Origin: Sphaerotilus sp.
GTDB taxonomy: Bacteria > Pseudomonadota > Gammaproteobacteria > Burkholderiales > Burkholderiaceae_C
Direction of reading: 5' to 3'
NCBI GenBank assembly: GCA_013299055.1
Contig: JAAFKB010000017.1
Coordinates: 1 to 51,594 of the forward strand
Length of the DNA: 51,594 nucleotides
This document shows positions 1 through 8,097 of this stretch, piece by piece. The notes beneath the pieces are model-generated. The model made no database searches and was not told the DNA's origin. It was given only the letters and a program-made list of their open reading frames with translations. The position numbers and the translations under genes were made by a program. Position 1 is the stretch's first letter. Every line of letters begins with the position of its first letter.

Positions 1-112
1 TGCCGCCGCTGGTCGGGCCAACGTGGCCGATCTTGACGACCTCCTGCGCGCTGACTTGGGTGGCGCCAGCCAGTGCGGCTGCGGCGATGACAACGTTGAG
101 CGTGTGATTCAT
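1..112 (-). CDS. ABC transporter substrate-binding protein, N-terminal fragment
   Basis: Only the first 37 codons lie in the window; the gene continues past position 1. Seen: an ATG at 112 with a ribosome binding site (ACGGAGA) about eight bases upstream, then a short hydrophobic signal peptide ending near VSAQ and a mature start EVVKIGHVGPTSGG. That mature start is characteristic of the periplasmic binding protein of branched-chain amino acid (Liv-type) ABC transporters. The role would be capture of a small amino acid-like ligand in the periplasm. Ligand and exact family cannot be judged from so short a piece. It is separated by a 139 bp gap from the next gene upstream, so it probably has its own promoter. 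Confidence 0.65.
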   Translation of the reverse strand, partial: MNHTLNVVIAAAALAGATQVSAQEVVKIGHVGPTSGG

Positions 113-251
113 GGAACGGGTCTCCGTTGAGAGGGTCATGTGTCGAATGGGCTGCCGCTCCCGAGGGGTTGCGGCGATGCAGGCGCGGAACTTACCCGAA
201 ATCCAGGGTGGCCTCCATCGGGCCAGTCCCCCGGATCGGGAAAGCCCTCAT

Positions 252-533
252 TCAACGCGCAGGGGGCAGAACGGTGGACAAGGCTTGCCGCACCGCGCCA
301 TGCAGACCGTCGGCGAGCGCCTGCTGCAGCTCCTGCTGGAGATCGTGTTGCAGCGTCTGCAGCAGCACGGCCAGCCGCGCATGCAGACGGACCTGTATCC
401 GAGCCTCCAGTTCGGCCTGCAGCTCGGCGATCAGCACCTCCAGCACCGGGTCGGCCGCGGGCAGATCCGAAGGCCGTAGCACCTCGGTGAGCGTCGGCAC
501 ATCGGCCGGTGGGGTGCGCAAGCCCTGGCTCAT
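252..533 (-). CDS. small helical protein of unknown function downstream of holC
   Basis: A 93-residue product that I do not recognise as a named family. Its start codon overlaps the stop of holC (ATGA at 530-533), so it is probably translated by coupling and belongs to a pepA-holC operon. The central part (about residues 28-85) is rich in Leu, Gln, Glu, Ala and Arg with Leu-spaced repeats and no helix breakers, suggesting a long amphipathic helix or coiled coil. There is no signal peptide or membrane segment, so it is presumably cytoplasmic. Position suggests, but does not show, a link to the replication clamp loader. The tight overlap and matching base composition argue that it is a real gene. 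Confidence 0.7.
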   Translation of the reverse strand: MSQGLRTPPADVPTLTEVLRPSDLPAADPVLEVLIAELQAELEARIQVRLHARLAVLLQTLQHDLQQELQQALADGLHGAVRQALSTVLPPAR

Positions 534-961
534 CCACCCACCTCGTGGCGTTCGATGGTGCAGCCCTGGGCAGCGTAGGTGCGCCAGCGGGCACGGGCGC
601 CATCACGGTCGAGGTCATCGCGGCCGACGATCTCGATCACACGCTGGTACTGTGTGTAGTCTTGCGGCACGTCACGGCCCAGGTTCACCAGCACGTCGTG
701 GCCGTGGCGGGCGCTGTGGCCGGTGGACAACAGCACGGGCGTGGCCTGCAGACGTGCCGGCAACTCGTCCACCGCCGGGCCACGCCAGTGGGGGATGAAC
801 TCCAGCGCCTCGAAGGTCCAGAGCAGCCGGTCGAGTTCGCCCAGCTGCGCCGACTCGCCCGTGACCACCACCCGCGCACCAGCCCGATACGCCTTGCGCA
901 GCAGCCGACAGGTGTAGACCCGCCGATCGGGCACGTTGAAATGGAAGGCAACCGCCGTCAT
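530..961 (-). CDS. holC: DNA polymerase III subunit chi
   Basis: The 143-residue protein matches the chi subunit in length and in its N-terminal pattern (AVAFHFNVPDRRVYTCRLL, then a conserved Ala/Gly turn). In the family chi binds psi in the clamp loader and contacts the C-terminal tail of single-strand binding protein, helping the replicase replace primase. The ATG at 961 lies 9 bp after the pepA stop, and the gene overlaps the next one by 4 bp. pepA-holC is a conserved pair in many proteobacteria, which supports the call. Nothing unusual is seen in the sequence. Confidence 0.93.
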   Translation of the reverse strand: MTAVAFHFNVPDRRVYTCRLLRKAYRAGARVVVTGESAQLGELDRLLWTFEALEFIPHWRGPAVDELPARLQATPVLLSTGHSARHGHDVLVNLGRDVPQDYTQYQRVIEIVGRDDLDRDGARARWRTYAAQGCTIERHEVGG

Positions 962-970
962 GCCGATCCG

Positions 971-2434
971 TCAGTCCGCCTGACCCAGCAGATAGTGCGT
1001 CAGCAACGGCACCGGCCGGCCCGTGCCTCCCTTGGCCGCCCCTGAGCGGAACGCCACGCCCGCCACGTCCAGGTGCGCCCAGCGGTAGGCGCCCGTGAAA
1101 CGCTGCAGGAACTTGGCCGCCGTGACTGCGCCACCCGCCCGCGCGCCGATGTTGGGAATGTCGGCGAAGTGGCTCTTCAGGCCTTCGTCGTACTCCTCGT
1201 CCAGCGGCATGCGCCAGGCGGTGTCGTGCGCCGTGCGGCCGGCCTGCAGCAGGGCGTCGGCCAGCGTGTCGTCCGGCGAGAACAGGCCCGCGTGCTGGAA
1301 ACCCAGTCCGATGATGATGGCGCCCGTCAGCGTCGCGATGTCGATGACCGCCGCCGGCTTGAACCGCTCGGCGTAGGTCAGCGCGTCGCACAGGATCAGC
1401 CGCCCTTCCGCATCGGTGTTGAGGATCTCGATGGTCTTGCCCGACATCGACGTGACCACATCGCCCGGCTTGACCGCACGCCCGTCAGGCATGTTCTCGC
1501 AGGTGGGGATCAGGCCGACGACGTTGAGCCTGGGCTTGAGTTCAGCGATGGCGCGGAAGGTGCCGAGCACGCTGGCGGCGCCACCCATGTCGAACTTCAT
1601 CTCGTCCATCTCGGGCGCCGGCTTCATGGAGATGCCGCCGGTGTCGAAGGTGATGCCCTTGCCGACCAGCACGGTGGGCGCCTCCTTCTTGCCTGCCCCC
1701 TGGTAGCGCAGGACGATGAAGCGGGGCGGCTCCTCCGACCCCTGTGCCACGGCCAGGAACGCGCCCATGCCGAGCTTCTCGATGTCCTTGCGGTCCAGCA
1801 CCTCGACCTTGAGGCCCGGCTGCTCCTTGGCCAGCGTGCGGGCGTGGTCGGCCAGCATCGACGGCGTGCAGTGGTTGCCGGGGCGGTTGGCGACCTCGCG
1901 GGCCAGCGTGCTGCCCGCCGCGATCGCCCGACCACGCGCCAGACCGGCGGCGACATCGGCCTGCGCCGCCTCGCCACTGACGAGGTCCAGCCGGCTCCAC
2001 TTGACGGCCTCAGGGGCACTCGGCTTGGTGTGGCGGTAGACGTAGACCGCCTCCTCGGCCAGACACGCGGCGGATTCGGCCATCGCAGCGTCCGGCTCGC
2101 CAGCACCAGCCCACACCAGCGCAGCCCGCTCGGCACCGCTGCCCTTGAGGTGGCCGAACGCGGTCGCCAGCGCCTTGCGCCACGCCTTGCCGCTGGCGTC
2201 CGCCGCGATGGCGATGACCAGGCGCGGCGTCTTCAGTCCGGCCGGCCGGTGCAGGCACAGGGACCGCCCGGCCTTGAGCGCCAGATCGCCCAGCGCCACG
2301 GCATCGTCGACCAGTTTCCGCACCGCCGCCGGCAGCCGCCAGACGCTGGTGTCCGCGGGCACGACCACCACCAGGGCGTCCGTGACCAGTTTCGAATAAT
2401 CCTGCGTTGCCGCCGTGAGTGTCTGAACGTCCAT
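971..2434 (-). CDS. pepA: leucyl aminopeptidase (M17)
   Basis: This 487-residue M17 metallopeptidase removes N-terminal residues from peptides in the cytosol; in enterobacteria the same protein also binds DNA. Seen: the catalytic C-terminal domain with VGKGITFDTGGISMKP, and the family signature NTDAEGRLILCDAL, which carries two-metal ligands and the catalytic Arg. The start was placed at 2434 (MDVQTLTAATQ) because the upstream extension (to 2572) would read into the divergent lptF gene and is not protein-like. The N-terminal domain is typical in length. It is the first gene of pepA-holC and is transcribed away from lptF across only 28 bp, the arrangement usual in proteobacteria. Confidence 0.95.
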   Translation of the reverse strand: MDVQTLTAATQDYSKLVTDALVVVVPADTSVWRLPAAVRKLVDDAVALGDLALKAGRSLCLHRPAGLKTPRLVIAIAADASGKAWRKALATAFGHLKGSGAERAALVWAGAGEPDAAMAESAACLAEEAVYVYRHTKPSAPEAVKWSRLDLVSGEAAQADVAAGLARGRAIAAGSTLAREVANRPGNHCTPSMLADHARTLAKEQPGLKVEVLDRKDIEKLGMGAFLAVAQGSEEPPRFIVLRYQGAGKKEAPTVLVGKGITFDTGGISMKPAPEMDEMKFDMGGAASVLGTFRAIAELKPRLNVVGLIPTCENMPDGRAVKPGDVVTSMSGKTIEILNTDAEGRLILCDALTYAERFKPAAVIDIATLTGAIIIGLGFQHAGLFSPDDTLADALLQAGRTAHDTAWRMPLDEEYDEGLKSHFADIPNIGARAGGAVTAAKFLQRFTGAYRWAHLDVAGVAFRSGAAKGGTGRPVPLLTHYLLGQAD

Positions 2435-2437
2435 AAT
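2407..2437 (+). promoter_or_regulatory. candidate promoter for lptF
   Basis: A TTGCCG box (2407-2412) and a CATAAT box (2432-2437) are separated by 19 bases, ahead of the lptF start at 2463. The -10 box overlaps the pepA start codon on the other strand, so the two divergent genes would compete for the same short space. The spacing is longer than ideal, and this is inferred from sequence alone. Confidence 0.3.
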
Positions 2438-2462
2438 TCCCCGCTGTTCCTGAACCGCACTG

Positions 2463-3518
2463 ATGTTATTCGATTCCACACTACGCAAAGAGCTGTCCCG
2501 CAGCTTCGGCGGCACCCTCGTGGTCATCCTCACCATCGTGTTGACGATGATGCTGATCCGCGTGCTGGGCATGGCGGCGGGCGGGCAGGTCTCGCCGCAG
2601 GATGTCGTGCTGCTGCTGGGCTACACGGCGCTGGGCCACCTGCCCACGATGCTGAGCCTGTCGCTGTTCGTCGCCGTCGTCTCCACGCTGACCCGGCTCT
2701 ACCGCGACAGCGAGATGGCCGTGTGGTTCAGCAGCGGGCTGTCGCTGCAGCGGTTCGTGCCGCCGGTGCTGCGCTTTGCGGCGCCGGTGCTGGTGGCGGT
2801 GGCCGCCCTGATGCTGGTGGTGTGGCCCTGGGCCAACCGCAACGTGGTCGAGCTGCGGGCCCGCTACGAACAGCGATCGGATCTCTCCCGCGTCGCGCCG
2901 GGCCAGTTCCAGTCCTCCCGTGACGGGCAGCGGGTCTTCTTCCTCGACAAGCAGGATGGCGACAGCGCGGTCGGCCACCACATCTTCATCCTCGACCAGC
3001 GCGAGGGCCGCGAGTCCGTGACCACCGCGCAGGCCGGACAGATCGACACGGGCGCAGAGGACGGGCGCCGCCTCGTGCTGCGCCACGGCGCCCGCACCGA
3101 CCTCGACCTGGCCGGTGGCACCCGCACGATCGCCCGCTTTGACCACTACGACGTCCGGATCGGCGAGAAGGCCATGGCGCAGCTGCAGGACCACCCGCCC
3201 AAGGCCGTCGACACGCTCGCGCTGGTGTCGGCGCCCACGCCGCGGGCGCTGGGCGAGCTGGTCTGGCGGGCGGGCATGGTGCTGGGCGCGTTCAACCTGC
3301 TGCTGTGGGGCATCGGGCTGGCCTCGGGCGGACCCCGCGGTGGCAACAACTGGGTGCTGCTGGTGGCGCTGCTGGGCTTTGTCGTCTATTTCAACCTGAT
3401 CAACCTCAGCCAGGCCTGGGTCGGCAACGGCAAGCTCGGGCCGGCCAGCGCGCTGCTGGTGCTGCACGGGGGGCTGCTGCTGGGCGCCCTCGGCCTGCTG
3501 CGCTGGCGCATGCGCTGA
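2463..3518 (+). CDS. lptF: LPS export ABC transporter permease LptF
   Basis: A 351-residue inner-membrane protein. With LptG and the ATPase LptB (not in this window) it extracts lipopolysaccharide from the inner membrane and feeds it to the periplasmic bridge. Seen: three hydrophobic segments near residues 15-37, 50-72 and 97-117, a hydrophilic periplasmic domain (about 125-265), and three more segments toward the C terminus (about 270-350). This is the YjgP/YjgQ architecture. The N-terminal coupling region (LFDSTLRKELSRSF) and the motif DSEMAVWFSSGLS are typical of LptF. lptG follows after 24 bp. The pepA/lptF divergent arrangement supports the assignment. Confidence 0.95.
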   Translation: MLFDSTLRKELSRSFGGTLVVILTIVLTMMLIRVLGMAAGGQVSPQDVVLLLGYTALGHLPTMLSLSLFVAVVSTLTRLYRDSEMAVWFSSGLSLQRFVPPVLRFAAPVLVAVAALMLVVWPWANRNVVELRARYEQRSDLSRVAPGQFQSSRDGQRVFFLDKQDGDSAVGHHIFILDQREGRESVTTAQAGQIDTGAEDGRRLVLRHGARTDLDLAGGTRTIARFDHYDVRIGEKAMAQLQDHPPKAVDTLALVSAPTPRALGELVWRAGMVLGAFNLLLWGIGLASGGPRGGNNWVLLVALLGFVVYFNLINLSQAWVGNGKLGPASALLVLHGGLLLGALGLLRWRMR

Positions 3519-3542
3519 CCCCGCGCTCCGACCGTCCGCCCC

Positions 3543-4649
3543 ATGCGCACCATCCAACGCCTGCTCTACCGCGAGATCCTCGGCGCCATCGGCTTCGTGA
3601 TGCTCGCCTTCCTCGGCCTGTTCCTGTTCATCGACCTGGTGGGCGAGCTGGACAACGTCGGCAAGGGCGGCTACACGCTCGGGCAGGCGCTGCTGGTGTG
3701 TGTGCTGCAGATCCCCGGCCATGTCTACGAACTCGCGCCCATCGGCGTGCTGATCGGTGCCATCTACGCGCTGGCGCGGCTGGCGCAGTCGAGCGAATTC
3801 ACCATCCTGCGCACCGGTGGCCTCGGCCCCGGTCTGGCACTGAAGCTGCTTGCGCAACTCGGGCTGGCGCTGGCGGCGATCACCTTCGTCGTCGGCGATT
3901 TCGTGGCACCGTGGTGCGACACGCAGGCCACGCTGCTCGAATCCGCCCGCAAGGGCAAGCTCGACACCGCCAGCGGTGGCGTCTGGCTGCGCGACAGCCG
4001 GCTGGAAGACGACGGCGAACACCGCATCACCCTCAACGTCGGCGTGGCACGCGACGATGGCACGGTCGAGAAGGTGCGCATCTTCACCTTCGGTCCCCAG
4101 GGCGAGCTGCGCACCCGCACCACCGCCGCCCGCGCCACCATCGGCGACGACGGCGTCTGGCTGCTCGACGACGTGCGCATCTCGCAGTGGGCCGCCGACA
4201 GCTCGCCCGCACTCGCCCCGGACCAGACCCTGGCCACGCTGCGCTGGCCGTCGGGGCTGACGCGGCAGGTGGTGGCGTCGGCCGTGCTGCCGCTGCACAC
4301 GATGTCCACGATGGCGCTCTACACCTACATGACCCACCTGTCCGAGAACGACCAGTCGGCCCAGCGGTACGAGATCAAGTTCTGGAAGAAAGCCCTCTAT
4401 CCGCTGGCCTGCCTCGTGATGATGGCGCTGGCCCTGCCCTTCGCCTACCTGCACGCCCGCTCCGGCGGGATTTCGCTCAAGGTCTTCGGCGGCATCCTGC
4501 TGGGCATCAGCTTCGTGCTGCTCAACAACGTCACCGGCCACCTCGGGCTGATCCACCAATGGACGCCGTGGCTGGCGGCCAGTCTCCCCAGCGTGCTGTA
4601 CCTGCTGATGTCGCTCGGCGCCTTCAGCTGGCTGGTGCGCTACCGCTGA
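3543..4649 (+). CDS. lptG: LPS export ABC transporter permease LptG
   Basis: This 368-residue partner of LptF has the same topology: three N-terminal membrane segments, a periplasmic beta-jellyroll region (about residues 130-260) and three C-terminal segments. The motif SSEFTILRTGGL near residue 80 is the LptG counterpart of the cytoplasmic coupling helix. The C-terminal half contains ARSGGISLKVFGGILLG, a region conserved in this family. It acts in the inner membrane as half of the LptFG heterodimer. It is probably co-transcribed with lptF. No strong ribosome binding site is visible before the ATG, consistent with coupling to lptF. Confidence 0.95.
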   Translation: MRTIQRLLYREILGAIGFVMLAFLGLFLFIDLVGELDNVGKGGYTLGQALLVCVLQIPGHVYELAPIGVLIGAIYALARLAQSSEFTILRTGGLGPGLALKLLAQLGLALAAITFVVGDFVAPWCDTQATLLESARKGKLDTASGGVWLRDSRLEDDGEHRITLNVGVARDDGTVEKVRIFTFGPQGELRTRTTAARATIGDDGVWLLDDVRISQWAADSSPALAPDQTLATLRWPSGLTRQVVASAVLPLHTMSTMALYTYMTHLSENDQSAQRYEIKFWKKALYPLACLVMMALALPFAYLHARSGGISLKVFGGILLGISFVLLNNVTGHLGLIHQWTPWLAASLPSVLYLLMSLGAFSWLVRYR

Positions 4650-4665
4650 ACCAGGAACCCTTCCC

Positions 4666-5052
4666 ATGCACGGCATCCTCCTCTTCGCCCACGGCGCCCG
4701 CGACCCGGCCTGGGCCACGCCCTTCCGCACCATCACCGACCACATGCGCCGGGAGTCCGGCGGCCGTCCCGTCACCCTCGCCTTCCTGGAGCTGATGACG
4801 CCCGGCCTGGAAGCCGGCGTGGCCAATCTGGTCGCGCAGGGCTGTACCGCGGTCACGGTCGTGCCGCTGTTCCTCGGCGCAGGCGGCCATGTGCGGCGCG
4901 ATCTGCCGCTGCTGCTCGACAACGCGCGGGCGCATTTCCCCAGCGTGGAGATCGCCACGACGGCGGCCATCGGCGAGCTGGAGGCCGTGACGCTGGCCAT
5001 CGCGCGGGCGGCACTGACGCTGCTGCCGCTGCCTGCGGACCCGTCGGCATGA
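4666..5052 (+). CDS. CbiX-type sirohydrochlorin chelatase-like protein
   Basis: A 128-residue single-domain protein of the CbiX/SirB class, which inserts metal into sirohydrochlorin during siroheme or cobalamin synthesis. Seen: the start HGILLFAHGARDP, in which the His is the expected metal/porphyrin ligand, and the motif VVPLFLGAGGHVRRDLP with a second His. The length matches the short single-domain form (CbiX-S) rather than the two-domain enzyme. An AGGA element lies about nine bases before the ATG. The stop overlaps the start of the CysB-type regulator (ATGA), consistent with a siroheme/sulfate assimilation link. The actual metal (Fe, Co or Ni) cannot be read from sequence. Confidence 0.85.
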   Translation: MHGILLFAHGARDPAWATPFRTITDHMRRESGGRPVTLAFLELMTPGLEAGVANLVAQGCTAVTVVPLFLGAGGHVRRDLPLLLDNARAHFPSVEIATTAAIGELEAVTLAIARAALTLLPLPADPSA

Positions 5053-6014
5053 ACCTGCACCAGTTCCGCTTCGTGCAGGAAGCGGCGCGCCGCAACCTCA
5101 ACCTCACCGAGACCGCCAAGGCCCTGCACACCTCGCAGCCCGGCATTTCCAAGGCCATCCTGGAGCTGGAGGAAGAACTCGGCGTGGACATCTTCGCCCG
5201 CCACGGCAAGCGCCTGCGCCGCGTCACCGAACCGGGCCGGCAGGTGCTGGCCTCGATCGAGATCATCATGCGCGAGGTGGCCAACCTGAAGCGCATCGGC
5301 GAGGACTACTCGCGCCAGGAGGCCGGCACGCTGTCCATCGCCGCCACGCACACCCAGGCCCGCTACGTCCTGCCCACGCCCGTCGCCGCGCTGCGCACCC
5401 GCTACCCGAAGGTGAACATCAGCCTGCACCAGGGCACGCCCGAGCAGGTCGCGCAGATGATCCTCGACGACTCGGCCGAGATCGGCATGGCCACCGAGCG
5501 GCTGACGCAGTACGACGAGCTGGTCACGCTGCCGTGCTACGAGTGGCGCCACGTCGTCGTCGTGCCCACCGCCCACCCGCTGGCGCGCAGCGAACGGCTC
5601 ACGCTGGAGCAGCTCGCCGCCGAGCCGCTGATCAGCTACCACCCGTCCTTCACCGGCCGCGCCAGGATCGACGCCGCCTTCGAGCAGCGCCAGCTCAAGA
5701 CCAACTTCGTGCTGGAAGCGATCGACTCGGACGTGATCAAGACCTACGTGCGGCTCGGGCTGGGCGTGGGCATCGTGGCCGAGATGGCGGTGGCGGACGA
5801 TCCGCTGTGCGCACCCGGCGGCGATCTGGTGGCGCGGCCGGTCGGGCACCTCTTCGGGCCGAACGTGGCGCGCATCGCCTTCAAGCGCGGCGCCTACCTG
5901 CGCAACTTCGTCTACACCTTCGCCGAGCTGCTGTCCGATCAGCTCACCCGGCCGCTGATCGAGCGCGCCATGCTCGGTCTGGCCGCGGACCGGCCCGCCA
6001 GCGACGGACTCTGA
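5049..6014 (+). CDS. cysB: CysB-type LysR transcriptional regulator
   Basis: A 321-residue LysR-family regulator. The N-terminal winged helix-turn-helix (about residues 1-60) contains NLTETAKALHTSQPGISKAI, and residues about 90-300 form the periplasmic-binding-like effector domain. The N-terminal pattern (NLHQFRFVQEAARRNLNLTETA) and the effector-domain stretch SIAATHTQARYVLP are those of CysB/Cbl proteins. These sense N-acetylserine or related signals and activate cysteine biosynthesis and sulfate assimilation genes. The start codon overlaps the chelatase gene by 4 bp, so the two are probably one transcript; this fits siroheme supply for sulfite reductase. Cbl is an alternative to CysB, but CysB is more likely in this group. 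Confidence 0.85.
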   Translation: MNLHQFRFVQEAARRNLNLTETAKALHTSQPGISKAILELEEELGVDIFARHGKRLRRVTEPGRQVLASIEIIMREVANLKRIGEDYSRQEAGTLSIAATHTQARYVLPTPVAALRTRYPKVNISLHQGTPEQVAQMILDDSAEIGMATERLTQYDELVTLPCYEWRHVVVVPTAHPLARSERLTLEQLAAEPLISYHPSFTGRARIDAAFEQRQLKTNFVLEAIDSDVIKTYVRLGLGVGIVAEMAVADDPLCAPGGDLVARPVGHLFGPNVARIAFKRGAYLRNFVYTFAELLSDQLTRPLIERAMLGLAADRPASDGL

Positions 6015-6059
6015 CCCCCCTCCTGCTGCTTTCTGCCGCAGCCTCACCGGAACCACCCC

Positions 6060-7229
6060 ATGCGCACGCCCCCTGTCACCAGCCGCCTGCCGCAGGTCGG
6101 CACCACCATCTTCACCGTCATGTCGGCGCTGGCCACGCAGTGCAATGCGGTCAACCTCGGCCAGGGCTTCCCCGACTTCGACGGCGACCCGCGGCTGATG
6201 CAGGCGGTGAAGGACGCGCTCGACGCCGGCCACAACCAGTACCCCCCGATGGCGGGCATCCCCACATTGCGCGAGGCCATCGCCGCCAAGGTCGAGACGC
6301 TCTACGGCCACCGCTACGACCCCGGCAGCGAGATCACCGTCACCGCGGGCGCCACGCAGGCCATCCTCACCGCCGTGCTCGCCCTCGTGCATCCGGGCGA
6401 CGAGGTGATCGTGCTCGACCCGTGCTACGACAGCTACGACCCCAGCATCGTGCTGGCCGGCGCCACGCCCGTGCATGTGCCGCTGACCCTCGGCACCTTC
6501 CGCCCCGACTTCAAGGCCCTCGCCGCCGCGATCACCCCGAAGACCCGCGCCCTCCTCGTCAACACCCCGCACAACCCGACCGGCACCGTCTGGACCGCCG
6601 CCGAGCAGCAGCAGCTCGCCGACCTGCTCCGGCCGACCGACATCCTGCTGCTGTCCGACGAGGTCTACGAGCACATGGTCTACGACGGCGCTGCGCACCA
6701 CAGCGTCGCCAGCCACCCCGAGCTGGCCGCCCGCAGCGTGCTGATCTCCAGCTTCGGCAAGACCTACCACGTCACGGGCTGGAAGGTCGGCTTCGTCGCT
6801 GCGCCCGCCGTGCTGATGGCCGAGTTCCGCAAGGTCCACCAGTTCAACGTCTTCACCGTCAACACGCCGATGCAGCACGCGCTGGCCGCGTACATGGCCG
6901 ACCCGGCGCCCTACCTCGAACTCGGCGCCTTCTACCAGCGCAAGCGCGACCTGTTCCGCGCCGGATTGGCGGGGACCGGCCTGCGGCTGCTGCCCTGCGA
7001 GGGGACGTATTTCCAGAGCGTGGACTACAGCGGCCTGGCACCCGAGATCGCCGGGCTGGGCGAGGCCGCGTTCTGCGCGTGGCTCACCCGCACGGTCGGC
7101 GTGGCGGCGATCCCGCTGTCGGCCTTCTACGCGGACGGGCGGGACCAGCAGATCGCGCGGCTGTGCTTCGCCAAGCGCGACGAGACACTGGCCATGGCGC
7201 TGGAGCGGCTGCGGCAACACCTCGGGTAA
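6060..7229 (+). CDS. PLP-dependent aminotransferase, methionine aminotransferase type
   Basis: A 389-residue fold-type I aminotransferase resembling YbdL, which transfers amino groups from methionine and aromatic amino acids to 2-oxo acids. Seen: the N-terminal NLGQGFPDFD substrate loop, NTPHNPTGTVW, the PLP-interacting Asp in LLLSDEVYEH (about D200) and the Schiff-base lysine in SSFGKTYHVTGWK (about K234). Length is normal. The gene lies 45 bp after cysB on the same strand, so a role in sulfur amino acid turnover is plausible from context. Related family members (kynurenine or cysteine-S-conjugate aminotransferases) cannot be excluded without a phylogeny. Confidence 0.87.
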   Translation: MRTPPVTSRLPQVGTTIFTVMSALATQCNAVNLGQGFPDFDGDPRLMQAVKDALDAGHNQYPPMAGIPTLREAIAAKVETLYGHRYDPGSEITVTAGATQAILTAVLALVHPGDEVIVLDPCYDSYDPSIVLAGATPVHVPLTLGTFRPDFKALAAAITPKTRALLVNTPHNPTGTVWTAAEQQQLADLLRPTDILLLSDEVYEHMVYDGAAHHSVASHPELAARSVLISSFGKTYHVTGWKVGFVAAPAVLMAEFRKVHQFNVFTVNTPMQHALAAYMADPAPYLELGAFYQRKRDLFRAGLAGTGLRLLPCEGTYFQSVDYSGLAPEIAGLGEAAFCAWLTRTVGVAAIPLSAFYADGRDQQIARLCFAKRDETLAMALERLRQHLG

Positions 7230-7259
7230 CTACTGATCTGATCGCCACCGATTGCGATG

Positions 7260-7283
7260 AAAAGAACGAACGATCGTTCTTTT
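7260..7283 (+). promoter_or_regulatory. palindromic operator-like site upstream of the crotonase gene
   Basis: A 10-base inverted repeat (arms AAAAGAACGA at 7260-7269 and TCGTTCTTTT at 7274-7283, 4-base spacer) contains an internal perfect 12-base palindrome GAACGATCGTTC (7268-7279). It sits immediately before the first ATG of the crotonase gene. Palindromes of this kind are typical TetR-family operators, and acyl-CoA gene clusters in Burkholderiales are commonly under TetR control. It could instead be a weak rho-independent terminator for the aminotransferase gene, since the hairpin runs into a short T stretch, but the stem is AT-rich. Confidence 0.5.
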
Positions 7284-7305
7284 TTCCATGCCAAAATCTT
7301 CGGCC

Positions 7306-8082
7306 ATGCCCGCCGAACTGAACCTCACCCGCCACGGCAGCACGCTGGTGCTGACGCTGAACGATCCTGACTCGCGCAACGCCCTGTCGCCCGCGGTGTA
7401 TGCCGCTGCGGTGACCGCGCTGGACGACGCCGCGCGTGACCCCAGCCTGCGCGCCCTCGTGCTGACCGGCGCGGGCGGGCATTTCAGCGGCGGCGGCAAC
7501 CTGAACCAGCTCGCGGCCGTGCGGGGCCAGCCAGTGGTGCAGGCCGCTCGGGTGGACGCGCTGCACGGCTGGATCGCCGCGATGCGGGCACATCCGCTGC
7601 CGGTGATCGCCGCCGTGGAGGGCGCAGCGGCGGGTGCGGGCTGCTCGCTGGCGCTGGCGTGTGACCTGCTGGTGGCGTCGACCACGGCGCGCTTCGGTCT
7701 GGCGTATGGCCGCATCGGCGCGTCGCCGGACGGGGGCGCGGTGCAGGCACTGATGCAGTGGTTGCCCCGGCAGCAGGCGCTGGAATGGCTGTGGCTGGCG
7801 CAGGTGCGCAGCGGCGCCGAGCTGCAGCGATCCGGGCTGGTCAACCGCCTGACCGACCCGGGGCAGGCGCTCGACGAGGCGCTGGTGCTGGCCGCGTCGC
7901 TGGCGCAATTCGCCCCGAACGTGATCGCCTCGGTGAAGCGGCTGTCGTCGGATGCGGCGGTGCTGCCACTGGCCACCCACCTGGACCGCGAGCGCGACGC
8001 CTTCATCGCCAACCTCAACCACGACAACGGTGGCGAAGGACTGGCCGCGTGGCGCGAGAAGCGCCCGCCGCAGTTCCGCTGA
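7306..8082 (+). CDS. enoyl-CoA hydratase/isomerase family, oxepin-CoA hydrolase (alternative type)-like
   Basis: A crotonase-fold protein of 258 residues that acts on a CoA thioester. Seen: the oxyanion-hole segments HFSGGGNL and EGAAAGAGCSLALACDLL, and SPDGGA in place of the usual catalytic Glu region, so an Asp occupies the acid/base position as in isomerase-type members. The overall pattern (PAELNLTRHG start, C-terminal NLNHDNGGEGLAA) matches the family often annotated as alternative-type oxepin-CoA hydrolase. The start at 7306 was chosen because that N terminus fits the family; an in-frame ATG at 7288 would add six residues but abuts the palindrome. Neither start has a clear ribosome binding site. 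It heads a plus-strand run with the next three genes. Confidence 0.83.
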   Translation: MPAELNLTRHGSTLVLTLNDPDSRNALSPAVYAAAVTALDDAARDPSLRALVLTGAGGHFSGGGNLNQLAAVRGQPVVQAARVDALHGWIAAMRAHPLPVIAAVEGAAAGAGCSLALACDLLVASTTARFGLAYGRIGASPDGGAVQALMQWLPRQQALEWLWLAQVRSGAELQRSGLVNRLTDPGQALDEALVLAASLAQFAPNVIASVKRLSSDAAVLPLATHLDRERDAFIANLNHDNGGEGLAAWREKRPPQFR

Positions 8083-8097
8083 CCGGAGTCCCCCCAC

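Noticed and set aside
2481-7220. A 1579-codon open frame on the minus strand opposite lptF to the aminotransferase gene
   Set aside because: It is antisense to five well-recognised genes, is rich in His, Gln, Arg and Gly without domain patterns, and reflects the high GC content (few stops in that frame).
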